This document shows, in pieces, positions 1-5,811 of a stretch of 7,370 nucleotides of DNA (positions are counted from its first letter, which is position 1; every line of letters starts with the position of its first letter). The position numbers were made by a program, and so were the translations under genes. The notes beneath the pieces are model-generated. The model worked only from the letters and a program-made list of their open reading frames with translations. It was not told the DNA's origin and made no database searches. This DNA is from Spirochaetales bacterium (GTDB lineage: Bacteria; Spirochaetota; Spirochaetia; Sphaerochaetales; Sphaerochaetaceae). The stretch is taken from the NCBI GenBank assembly GCA_017614625.1, contig JAGABK010000211.1:1-7370 (forward strand), written 5' to 3'.

Positions 1-594
1 CTGTCTCAGGACATCGTCGGCCATGAGGAAGGCCTGCTTGATCGGAGTGTTGTTCTCGGCGACCTTGAGCAGGTACTGGTTCGGGATCAGGATCAGCGTG
101 TCGACGTTCTTGCGTAGCCTGTCGATTCCCTCGTTGGCGAACTGGAGCTTCTTGCGGCCCTCGAACGCGAACGGCGTGGTGACGACTGCGACCGTGAGGA
201 TGTTCATGCCCTTGGCGATCTCCGCGACGACGGGAGCCGCGCCTGTTCCGGTGCCGCCGCCCATGCCTGCGGTGATGAAGACCATGTCGGTTCCCTCGAG
301 GATGTCGCGGATCTCATCCTTGCTCTCCTCGGCGGCCTTCTGACCCATCTCGGGGATTCCGCCTGCGCCGAGACCGCCCGTCAGTTCCTTTCCGATGGGG
401 ATGCGGACCTGGGCGTTCGAACGCTGGAGGGCCTGGACGTCCGTGTTCATGGCAACGAACGTGACCTTCTTGAGACCGTTCTCGATCATTCTGTTTATGG
501 CATTTCCGCCGCCACCGCCGACACCGATTACCTTGATGTCAGTAGGCGGAGTCTGTTCATCGTGAAGCAAATCCTCAATAATACCGAAATCCAT
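1..594 (-). CDS. ftsZ: Cell division protein FtsZ, N-terminal 198 codons (runs off the window edge)
   Basis: FtsZ is the tubulin-like GTPase that polymerises into the cytokinetic ring under the membrane. The 198 residues seen here cover most of the GTP-binding domain. The glycine-rich nucleotide loop VGGGGGNAINRM lies near residues 25-36, the tubulin signature GGGTGTG at residues 112-118, and the family segments TPFAFEGRKK and NQYLLKV follow. The frame is open to base 1, where it is cut in ADDVLRQ, so the T7-loop catalytic residues and the C-terminal FtsA-binding tail lie outside the window. The ATG at 594-592 is preceded by GAGAGG (606-601), 6 bases away. It follows the ftsA stop by 14 bases, which puts it in the same operon. 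Nothing in the visible part is degenerate, in contrast to FtsW in the same cluster. The family assignment is certain. Confidence 0.97.
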   Translation of the reverse strand, partial: MDFGIIEDLLHDEQTPPTDIKVIGVGGGGGNAINRMIENGLKKVTFVAMNTDVQALQRSNAQVRIPIGKELTGGLGAGGIPEMGQKAAEESKDEIRDILEGTDMVFITAGMGGGTGTGAAPVVAEIAKGMNILTVAVVTTPFAFEGRKKLQFANEGIDRLRKNVDTLILIPNQYLLKVAENNTPIKQAFLMADDVLRQ

Positions 595-608
595 ATCTTT
601 CCTCTCGT

Positions 609-1853
609 TCAGATTATCGTCCTGAAGAACTTCGAGACCTTGCCGAAGAATCCCTCGGACTTAGCCGAATGCTTTTCCTTCTTACCCCTGTTGCCCGAAA
701 CGGACACGGCCTTGCGGGCCTCCGTCTTGAGCAGTCCCAGGACCGTGGTGTACTTCGGGTTGATGTACGACCTGTCCAGTCCGGGAAGCGCCTCCGGGAA
801 ACCGATCCTCGCCTGCATCCTGAAGATCTCCGATGCCAGGTCGGTCACGCCCGAAAGCAGCGAACCGCCGCCCACCAGGACCACTCCGCCGCCGTATGTC
901 GAGGGCGGGAGCTTCGAATCCAGGTCCTTCTTGAGCAGCGAGAAGATCTCGGCCATCCTGGGCTCGATGATCTTGCAGAGCTCGCTCTTGGGCATCTGGA
1001 TTGCAGGAAGCCCGCCTACCTGCGGGATGATGATCTTCTCGTCCGCCTGCACGTTCGGGATGTAGCAGCTTCCGCTTTCGACCTTCACCTGCTCGGCGAC
1101 CATCTTGGGCTTGTTCAGCATGTAGGCGATGTCGCTCGTCACGCTGCTGGAACCCAGGTCGACGCCTCCGACGTAGTACGGCGAACCGTTCTGGTAGACT
1201 ATCATGTTGGCGGTCGAGCCGCCGAGATTTATCAGTATCGTGCCCATTTCCTTCTCATCCGTGCTGAGGACTACCTCGGCGTCGGCGAGCGAGGAAAGGA
1301 CGAGCCTTGATGAGCTGATTCCGGCCCTCTGGAGGGTCTTTCTGGTGTTGGAGCAGTTGCTGGCCGAGCCGGTCACGATGAGGACCTTGCTCTCGAGCCT
1401 GTGGCCCGTCATGTCGACGGGATCCTTGATTCCGCTCTTTCCGTCCACGGAGAAGTCCTGGACCAGCGTGTGGAGTATCTCCCTGTCAACGGGAAGCTCG
1501 AAGGCCCTTGCGACCTCAAGCGAATGGTAGATGTCGTTGGATGTGATCTCCAGGTCCTTCGTGTTGATGCCCACGACGCCCTGCGACTGTGTGCCGCCCA
1601 CCGAACCGCCGCCGATACCGGTGATCACGCTCGAGACCTCCGCGCCGGCCTGAAGCTCGGCTTCCTGGATGACCGAAGAAATGGTTTTGAGGGTCTGCTC
1701 GACGTTGACGACCACACCGGCGCGCACGCCTTCGCTGGGACGCTCGCAGATGCTGTCGACCATGAGCTGGCCGTCTTTTGACAGGGAACCTACAACAGCC
1801 CTCACCCAGGAGGAACCGATATCAAGTCCCATCATTTTTCTCTCAGAAGCCAT
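609..1853 (-). CDS. ftsA: Cell division protein FtsA (actin-like FtsZ membrane anchor), 414 aa
   Basis: FtsA is the actin/Hsp70-fold protein that tethers FtsZ filaments to the membrane. Visible elements are the phosphate-1 loop GLDIGSSWVRAVVG (residues 9-22), a 1C-type domain around residues 80-160, the phosphate-2 region INLGGSTANMIVY (208-220), the SDIAYMLNKP segment (240-249), the adenosine motif VLVGGGSLLSG (325-335), and a C-terminal amphipathic helix GFFGKVSKFFRTII (401-414) that would bind the membrane. The length is normal. An in-frame GTG at 1859 is rejected as the start because it sits inside the ribosome binding site. AGGAGG at 1864-1859 is 5 bases from the ATG at 1853. The stop is TGA. 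One oddity is that phosphate-2 usually reads D-x-G-G-G-T, but Asn209 stands where the metal/nucleotide Asp is expected, so ATP turnover may be weak. The gene lies between ftsQ and ftsZ, the usual order. Confidence 0.96.
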   Translation of the reverse strand: MASERKMMGLDIGSSWVRAVVGSLSKDGQLMVDSICERPSEGVRAGVVVNVEQTLKTISSVIQEAELQAGAEVSSVITGIGGGSVGGTQSQGVVGINTKDLEITSNDIYHSLEVARAFELPVDREILHTLVQDFSVDGKSGIKDPVDMTGHRLESKVLIVTGSASNCSNTRKTLQRAGISSSRLVLSSLADAEVVLSTDEKEMGTILINLGGSTANMIVYQNGSPYYVGGVDLGSSSVTSDIAYMLNKPKMVAEQVKVESGSCYIPNVQADEKIIIPQVGGLPAIQMPKSELCKIIEPRMAEIFSLLKKDLDSKLPPSTYGGGVVLVGGGSLLSGVTDLASEIFRMQARIGFPEALPGLDRSYINPKYTTVLGLLKTEARKAVSVSGNRGKKEKHSAKSEGFFGKVSKFFRTII

Positions 1854-1858
1854 GCCCA

Positions 1859-1864
1859 CCTCCT
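1859..1864 (-). promoter_or_regulatory. Ribosome binding site of ftsA, decides the start
   Basis: AGGAGG on the minus strand lies 5 bases before the ATG at 1853. It overlaps the upstream in-frame GTG (1859-1857), which therefore cannot be the start. It also overlaps the ftsQ stop codon TAG (1865-1863), so translation of the two genes is probably coupled. Confidence 0.85.
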
Positions 1865-2603
1865 AAGTCCTTTTGACCAAGGCATTTGCATAGAGGTCAT
1901 AAACGACCGCAGCTCCGCCTGCGGAAAGATGGCTGCTGATGTATTCCAAAGCTTCATCCAGAGCCTGAACGGAAACAAGCTCCTTTATGTGGAGCATTGA
2001 ATTTAGCGGCGACAGATCAACAACGAGCCTTCCGAAGTCGTTACCATTATTATTATCGTATTTCATACTTGTTATCAAGTTGTTGCCGCCCAAATGTTCA
2101 GCCAAAACGACCATGCTCGAGAAGCCCGAATCGGCTCCCCATTTGCTCATCATGTTGGCGTATGCCGGATTGAGTTCGACCACCCCCAGCTTGTCGAATT
2201 CCGTCCATGTCTCTTCCGAAACCTCATCCAGGACGTTCTCGTGGATGAAGTAGTAATTCACGTGTCTGTCGTCGTCCACCGAGAAGGCCTTCAGGCTGAT
2301 CTCGTTGTAGGCGATGCCGATCAACAGCTTGTCCGGGAAGTACCGTTTGACCTTGACTTCCTTCACTCCGTCGAAGGCCTCCAGGGTCTTTGTCAGCGTC
2401 TGCAGGTTGACCTCGAAGATGTTCATTCCCCTGAGCGGGTTGATGATCCTCTGCATGTCCGCCGAAACGTTCGTCACAGGTCCGGACACGGAAACATCGA
2501 TTTCCTCGATCCTGAAGAAACCGATATTCCTGATTGCCATGTAACTTCCTGCAATCAAAAGGATTATAAGAACGATTAGAAGGACTGCCTCAAGTTTTCT
2601 CAA
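1863..2603 (-). CDS. ftsQ: FtsQ/DivIB-family cell division protein, 246 aa
   Basis: This is a bitopic membrane protein of the FtsQ/DivIB family, which with FtsL and FtsB forms the complex that in other bacteria activates FtsW-FtsI. It has a short positive N-terminus, one transmembrane helix (about residues 6-24), and a POTRA domain (about 29-100) starting FFRIEEIDVSVSG and including the characteristic segment GVKEVKVKRYFPDKLLIGI. A beta-rich periplasmic domain runs to the C-terminus and ends in AVVYDLYANALVKRT. The start is a TTG at 2603, inside the end of ftsW (14-base overlap), with GGAG (2617-2614) 10 bases upstream. The next Met (residue 22) would cut off the membrane helix, so the TTG is preferred. 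Identity rests on topology, the POTRA motif and position between ftsW and ftsA. FtsQ and DivIB are names for the same family. Confidence 0.88.
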   Translation of the reverse strand: MRKLEAVLLIVLIILLIAGSYMAIRNIGFFRIEEIDVSVSGPVTNVSADMQRIINPLRGMNIFEVNLQTLTKTLEAFDGVKEVKVKRYFPDKLLIGIAYNEISLKAFSVDDDRHVNYYFIHENVLDEVSEETWTEFDKLGVVELNPAYANMMSKWGADSGFSSMVVLAEHLGGNNLITSMKYDNNNGNDFGRLVVDLSPLNSMLHIKELVSVQALDEALEYISSHLSAGGAAVVYDLYANALVKRT

Positions 2604-3822
2604 AGTCGTAGATCTCCGGGAACATCAGTTCTTCCTGTATGGACTCGAGAACCTTTCCGGTGTCTTCTCCGGTCAGCTTCTCGCGTGTGATCCTGTAGAG
2701 GATTCCGCTCTCGAACAGGATGGGGATGATACCGATTCCGAACGAGAAGAACGGCATCGGAAGACCATCCGTAGGAAGATATCCCAGAACCCAGAGGACA
2801 TTGAGAATGAACTGCCAGACCACAAGGGTCGTTATGCCGATGGCAAGATTCGAGTAGAAGCCGTTCTGCCTGCGTATCCTTCTCGCAGCCGCGTAGCCCA
2901 CGAAGGCGTACAGGGCGATGAAAAGGACGATCATGACGACTCCCCAGAATCCGAGTTCCTCGCAGATGCAGGCAAGGATGTTCCTGCCTGTGATGTCCGG
3001 GATGATGCCGGACTTGAAGGTGCCTCCGCCGAGACCCTTGCCGAACCATGCTCCGCTGGAGACCGCAGACCTTACGGCCAGGACCTCCTCGGTGCGTGCT
3101 CCCGTTCCGAGACCCGGAATCAGGAAGCCTGCGAACTGCAGGATCCTTTCGGACTTGGAGAGGATCATGCATGCGACCGGGACGGAGACATACAGAACGA
3201 CCAGGATGATGCCGAACAGCCCTACTCCGCCGGCTGCGAACATCGTGACCGAAAGAGCCAGGAACATTGCCGCATAGGAGAAGTTCCTCTGCATGAGGAT
3301 CAGGGCCAGGACGAGGAAGCATCCGAAGAAAGGCGGAAGGTACTGCTTCGCCGAAGACAATCTGTTCCCGCGCGAAGAGAAATACTGCGCCATGTACATG
3401 ACGCACGACAGGAACAGGAAATTGACTGTGTCAGGTGTCATGAGGAGCTGCTTCCCCATGATGAGGTCCACCGCAAGCGCAATTATGCTTGCGAAGAAAA
3501 GCACCGGTGAGAGCACGCGCAGCGCCCCTTCCGGAAGCACGTTGATCATAACGGCAAGTACAATGCCTGAAAGGACATAGATGCCCTGCCTGATCAGATA
3601 TGAATAATGAGGCAGTCCGTTGTTGACCGCCATCTCGTAGCTGGCAGAGTATATGCACACGAGGCCCATGAATGTCAGAAGAATGACGATGCAGAGGAAT
3701 ATGAACGAATTCCTCTGGCTGTTGACCTGCTGGTTCTTCGCGGTCCTTGTGAGCCTGATCCTTCTGTCGGTCTCCTGGACCTCACCCATGAAATTCCAGT
3801 CGTCGTAACTGGTGCGTGCCAT
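2590..3822 (-). CDS. ftsW: FtsW-like SEDS family protein, apparently lacking catalytic residues, 410 aa
   Basis: This is a polytopic SEDS family protein with about ten hydrophobic segments after a 38-residue polar N-terminus. Family marks still visible are GLVCIYSAS (residues 53-61), SSGAWFGKGLGGG (255-267), CEELGFWG (287-294) and LGYLPTDGLPMPFFSFG (346-362), so homology to FtsW/RodA is clear. FtsW normally polymerises lipid II into septal glycan with its partner FtsI. Here several defining motifs are altered. The RWI...QPSELAK segment is shortened to GKQLLMTPDTVNF (123-135), the PDxG motif reads QRNFS (178-182), and the loop that normally reads PEAHTDFIF reads PDITGRNIL (275-283), placing Arg280 at the catalytic Asp. 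The reading frame is intact and codons look normal, so it is not a decaying pseudogene. The ATG at 3822 has AAGGAG (3834-3829) 6 bases upstream. I infer a non-catalytic scaffold role. Confidence 0.9.
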   Translation of the reverse strand: MARTSYDDWNFMGEVQETDRRIRLTRTAKNQQVNSQRNSFIFLCIVILLTFMGLVCIYSASYEMAVNNGLPHYSYLIRQGIYVLSGIVLAVMINVLPEGALRVLSPVLFFASIIALAVDLIMGKQLLMTPDTVNFLFLSCVMYMAQYFSSRGNRLSSAKQYLPPFFGCFLVLALILMQRNFSYAAMFLALSVTMFAAGGVGLFGIILVVLYVSVPVACMILSKSERILQFAGFLIPGLGTGARTEEVLAVRSAVSSGAWFGKGLGGGTFKSGIIPDITGRNILACICEELGFWGVVMIVLFIALYAFVGYAAARRIRRQNGFYSNLAIGITTLVVWQFILNVLWVLGYLPTDGLPMPFFSFGIGIIPILFESGILYRITREKLTGEDTGKVLESIQEELMFPEIYDFEKT

Positions 3823-3848
3823 CGCGGACTCCTTGAGCTTCTGCGGCG

Positions 3849-4136
3849 TTATCTGTTGCTCGCCATGAGCGAGCCGGATTCAGACCCGATCTGTGTGAAA
3901 ACGATATTGTACTCCTCCGACTGTTCGATGATGAACTCCGGAGTTGTCTTTCTGGCAATCGATGCCGAAATCAGCATCTTCTGCTCCTCATTCTCCTTCA
4001 GAAGCTCCTCGCTATGGGCAAGCTGCCACCTGAGCTGGGTGTTTGTAGCGGACTGCCACACGGGCACGAGCAGACATATGTTGATGAATATGATTGTGAG
4101 TATTATGAATGTCCTCTCAAGTTTCGCGCTTCTCAT
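3849..4136 (-). CDS. ftsL: FtsL-like small bitopic division protein, 95 aa
   Basis: This is a small single-pass membrane protein in the usual place of ftsL, directly after rsmH. A basic N-terminus (MRSAKLERT) leads into a transmembrane helix (about residues 9-27, FIILTIIFINICLLVPV). A helical, Gln/Glu-rich stretch with heptad-like Leu spacing follows (about 33-65, including LRWQLAHSEELLKENEEQK), of the kind that forms a coiled coil with FtsB. The C-terminal segment EEYNIVFTQIGSESG is less regular. FtsL proteins are poorly conserved in sequence, so the name rests on length, topology and synteny; a DivIC/FtsB relative is possible. A TTG at 4142 is in frame, but GAGGGG (4150-4145) is 8 bases from the ATG at 4136 and only 2 from the TTG, so the ATG is chosen. 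The gene starts 2 bases after the rsmH stop. Confidence 0.8.
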   Translation of the reverse strand: MRSAKLERTFIILTIIFINICLLVPVWQSATNTQLRWQLAHSEELLKENEEQKMLISASIARKTTPEFIIEQSEEYNIVFTQIGSESGSLMASNR

Positions 4137-4138
4137 TT

Positions 4139-5068
4139 TCAATACCCCTCGTCCCTGTATTTGTTCCGCTTACGGGCAGGATCCCGCTCCTTTTCAAGTT
4201 TCTCCACCACTCTGAGCTTCGCGCTCCGTGACGGAGGATTCATCTCACACTCCTCTTCCGTCGGCTCCAGCGGTTTCTTCGTCAGGATCTCGAGAATGTT
4301 CTCGTGGTCCTTGAAGAACCATTTGACCGGCCGGTCCTCCAACGAATGGAAGGTGATGACGGCGATCCTGCCTCCGGGCTTCAGCGCCTTCACGGCGCCT
4401 TCCAGGGCAGGAACAATTCTGTCCAGCTCCCCGTTGACCTCGATCCTCAGAGCCTGGAAGGTCTTGGTCGCGGGATGTATCCTTCTGTGCCGGTATTCGT
4501 TCGGAACCGCGTTCCAGACGATGTCGGCCAGTTCGTTGGTGTACTCTATTCTCTTCGTCTGCCTGTAGTTGCAGATCGCAGCGGCGATTCTTCTCGAGTA
4601 CCTTTCCTCGCCGTATCTGAAGATCAGGTCGGCAAGCGAGACCTCGTCGTAGTCATTGACCACATCCGAAGCGTCCAGCTCTCCGTTGACATCCAGCCTC
4701 ATGTCGAGCTTCTCCTGCCGCTTGAAGCTGAATCCCCTGCCCGATTCCTCATAATGGAATACGCTTATGCCAAGGTCGAAAAGCACGAAATCAACAGCCG
4801 GCCCGTCGTAGTCCTTCCAGAACCCGTCGAACCAGATGTTGCGCGCCTCAAACCTGTCGCCGAACCCGGAGAGCCTGTTCCTGGCCTTCTCCATTATCCG
4901 GCTGTCCCTGTCCAACCCTATGACCTTCAGATTCGGATATTTCCGAAGGAAAAGATTGGAATGCCCGCCCTCTCCCAGCGTGCAGTCGACCATCAGGGCC
5001 TCCCGGTCACCCGGGTCGAGGTACGAAAGCACCTCGTTCTGCATCACCGAGTAATGGACATATTGCAT
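4139..5068 (-). CDS. rsmH: 16S rRNA (cytosine1402-N4)-methyltransferase RsmH (MraW), 309 aa
   Basis: RsmH transfers a methyl group from S-adenosylmethionine to N4 of C1402 in the decoding centre of 16S rRNA. It is cytoplasmic and conserved at the head of dcw clusters. The SAM-binding motif DCTLGEGGHS is at residues 28-37, GLDRD at 51-55 and FDLGIS at 97-102. RGFSF (111-115), LDMR (121-124), HPATKTFQALRIEVN (198-212) and GGRIAVITFHSLEDR (232-246) follow in the family order. The length matches the family (about 310), and no motif is missing. The C-terminal PPSRSAKLRVVEK segment is also typical. The ATG at 5068 sits 1 base after the mraZ stop. Its ribosome binding site is weak (GGGA inside the mraZ 3' end), so coupling to mraZ translation is likely. 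The identification is secure. Confidence 0.97.
   Translation of the reverse strand: MQYVHYSVMQNEVLSYLDPGDREALMVDCTLGEGGHSNLFLRKYPNLKVIGLDRDSRIMEKARNRLSGFGDRFEARNIWFDGFWKDYDGPAVDFVLFDLGISVFHYEESGRGFSFKRQEKLDMRLDVNGELDASDVVNDYDEVSLADLIFRYGEERYSRRIAAAICNYRQTKRIEYTNELADIVWNAVPNEYRHRRIHPATKTFQALRIEVNGELDRIVPALEGAVKALKPGGRIAVITFHSLEDRPVKWFFKDHENILEILTKKPLEPTEEECEMNPPSRSAKLRVVEKLEKERDPARKRNKYRDEGY
4145..4150 (-). promoter_or_regulatory. Ribosome binding site of ftsL, decides the start
   Basis: GAGGGG on the minus strand lies 8 bases before the ATG at 4136 and only 2 before the alternative TTG at 4142, favouring the shorter 95-residue protein. It lies inside the last codons of rsmH. Confidence 0.6.
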
Positions 5069-5069
5069 G

Positions 5070-5519
5070 CTATTTTCCCATCCTCTGCATGCTCAATTCA
5101 TTTCCGGCGTCACTCAGCATGTCCCTGCACTGGATCATCATGTCGTCGTACTTCTTGGAGCTGATGATCTCGACCTTGGACATGGAACCCAGAAGGACGC
5201 ATTCGGTCTTCGGCTCAAGCCCGGCATATTCCCTCAGGACCTGGGGTATCCCCAGCCTGCCGGTCTTGTCGAGCTCAACCTCCCTCGCAGGAGAGATGAC
5301 CATCATGTCGATCATCCTGGAGTTGCGGTTGAACACCGAGAGCGGTCCGTAGTTGACTTCCCTGTTGAGTGCCTCGAAGTCTTCCTTTGTATAGAGCCAT
5401 AAGGAGTTGTCCATGGATTTGGTGAGCATGAGGGTATACGAGCCGAGCTGTTCCCTGAGTTTCGGGGGAATCATGAGTCTGCCCTTCTCATCGATGGTGT
5501 TCCGGTACTCACCGTTCAT
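5070..5519 (-). CDS. mraZ: Transcriptional regulator MraZ, 149 aa
   Basis: MraZ is a DNA-binding protein with two SpoVT/AbrB-like swapped-hairpin domains that forms rings and controls its own dcw operon. Both half-domains are visible: MNGEYRNTIDEKGRLMIPPK (residues 1-20), with the signature DEKGR, and VELDKTGRLGIPQVLREYAG (81-100), with DKTGR. The length of 149 is usual. The frame stays open upstream to 5591, but that extension (including GKFSQKLANLKEK) is not MraZ-like, while the family nearly always begins at the MxGEY segment, so the ATG at 5519 is chosen. AAGGAG (5537-5532) is rather far away, 12 bases. An in-frame GTG at 5528 is possible but too close to that site. It is the first gene of the operon and is preceded by several AAGTG motifs that it may bind itself. 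Confidence 0.95.
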   Translation of the reverse strand: MNGEYRNTIDEKGRLMIPPKLREQLGSYTLMLTKSMDNSLWLYTKEDFEALNREVNYGPLSVFNRNSRMIDMMVISPAREVELDKTGRLGIPQVLREYAGLEPKTECVLLGSMSKVEIISSKKYDDMMIQCRDMLSDAGNELSMQRMGK

Positions 5520-5538
5520 TTTTACCACTTTCTCCTTC

Positions 5539-5552
5539 AAATTGGCCAATTT
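5539..5552. repeat. Perfect 14-bp palindrome in the mraZ leader
   Basis: AAATTGGCCAATTT is self-complementary along its whole length. It lies between two GTGGT motifs and just upstream of the mraZ ribosome binding site. With no loop it is more likely a site for a dimeric DNA-binding protein than an RNA hairpin. Confidence 0.6.
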
Positions 5553-5579
5553 TTGGGAAAACTTACCACTTGTAAGGAC

Positions 5580-5608
5580 AAAATATCCCACTATTGGGCC
5601 TGCCGCAA
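5580..5608 (-). promoter_or_regulatory. Possible sigma-70-type promoter for the mraZ operon
   Basis: On the minus strand TTGCGG (5608-5603) and TATTTT (5585-5580) are separated by exactly 17 bases. The match to consensus is only partial (3/6 and 4/6). It is placed plausibly, about 60 bases upstream of the mraZ ATG, and a GTGGG motif falls in its spacer, as expected for an autoregulated promoter. A second AT-rich candidate, TATAAC at 5621-5616, lacks a convincing -35. Confidence 0.3.
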
Positions 5609-5677
5609 GAAGGAAGTTATATTAAAATTCGACAATTTTGCATCGATTCCGGTATTTCACTTAACGGTTTTCCGGCT

Positions 5678-5693
5678 TTAAGTAAACACTTAA
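5678..5693. repeat. 16-bp inverted repeat TTAAGT-AAAC-ACTTAA
   Basis: Two perfect 6-bp arms flank a 4-base spacer. The right arm is part of CACTTAAC, which recurs at 5658-5665, 29 bases upstream. It is operator-like and overlaps one of the AAGTG motifs. Confidence 0.5.
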
Positions 5694-5700
5694 CTGAAAA

Positions 5701-5737
5701 GTAAGCACTTTTTGAAAAATCTTTGTTATTTGCTTAC
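5701..5737. repeat. 37-bp inverted-repeat unit, copy 1
   Basis: GTAAGCA (5701-5707) and TGCTTAC (5731-5737) form inverted arms. The left arm continues as GTAAGCACTTTTT, which is repeated exactly at 5753-5765. The interior differs from copy 2, so this is a pair of short sites rather than a duplicated block. Confidence 0.6.
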
Positions 5738-5752
5738 GGAAATCAAAATATC

Positions 5753-5789
5753 GTAAGCACTTTTTTTGTATTTGGCTCCAGGTGCTTAC
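5753..5789. repeat. 37-bp inverted-repeat unit, copy 2
   Basis: GTAAGCAC (5753-5760) and GTGCTTAC (5782-5789) form 8-bp inverted arms. The span is 37 bp, the same as copy 1, and the offset between copies is 52 bp. It ends 22 bases before the plus-strand gene's ATG, a position suited to an operator for that gene. Confidence 0.6.
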
Positions 5790-5798
5790 TTCGGCGCC

Positions 5799-5805
5799 AA
5801 AGGAG
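5799..5805 (+). promoter_or_regulatory. Ribosome binding site of the plus-strand gene, decides the start
   Basis: AAAGGAG lies 6 bases before the ATG at 5812 and only 3 before the adjacent ATG at 5809. The in-frame GTG at 5782 lies upstream of it and inside the right arm of an inverted repeat, so it is rejected as a start. Confidence 0.75.
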
Positions 5806-5811
5806 TCGATG

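Larger units (their letters stand above)
5524..5762 (-). repeat. Seven AAGTG/TAGTG motifs in one orientation (candidate MraZ boxes)
   Basis: Read on the plus strand, CACTT occurs at 5526, 5567, 5658, 5687, 5706 and 5758, and CACTA at 5588. On the mraZ strand these are AAAGTGGTAA, CAAGTGGTAA, ATAGTGGGAT, TTAAGTGAAA, TAAGTGTTTAC and two AAAGTGCTTAC. I see no AAGTG in the opposite orientation. Known MraZ sites are direct repeats with a GTG core: TGGG-type in E. coli and, from memory, AAAGTG(T/G) in Mollicutes. The match to the latter is close, but binding is inference. Confidence 0.5.
5520..5811. other. Divergent regulatory region between mraZ and the plus-strand gene
   Basis: This 292-base AT-rich gap has no gene I would support. 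It separates two divergently transcribed genes and is packed with short repeats, listed separately: one-orientation AAGTG motifs, two 37-bp inverted-repeat units, a 14-bp palindrome and a 16-bp inverted repeat. The AT-richness contrasts with the GC-richer coding regions on both sides. It most likely holds both promoters and their operators. Confidence 0.75.

Noticed and set aside
669..1310. Long plus-strand open frame (213 codons) opposite ftsA, and similar ones opposite rsmH and ftsQ
   Set aside because: They lie antisense to well identified genes, have low-complexity Arg/His/Val-rich translations typical of the complement of GC-rich coding DNA, and show no recognisable domain.
2600..3406. 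Minus-strand open frame of 268 codons overlapping ftsW in another frame
   Set aside because: The overlapping ftsW frame carries family motifs and membrane segments. The alternative frame gives an Arg/His-rich translation with no domain.
2590..3822. ftsW as a decaying pseudogene
   Set aside because: The frame is complete, with a good ribosome binding site, normal codons and well preserved membrane segments. The changes are concentrated in catalytic motifs.
5520..5591. N-terminal extension of MraZ to a start at 5591
   Set aside because: The extra 24 residues do not resemble MraZ, which begins at the MNGEY segment, and the stretch lies in the regulatory region with the palindrome and GTGGT motifs.
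5723..5751. Promoter TTGTTA-17-AAATAT for the plus-strand gene
   Set aside because: The -10 matches consensus at only three positions and the region is so AT-rich that such matches are expected by chance.
5701..5789. CRISPR-like array
   Set aside because: Only two direct copies of a 13-base motif exist, the arms are arranged as inverted pairs, and there are no cas genes in the window.
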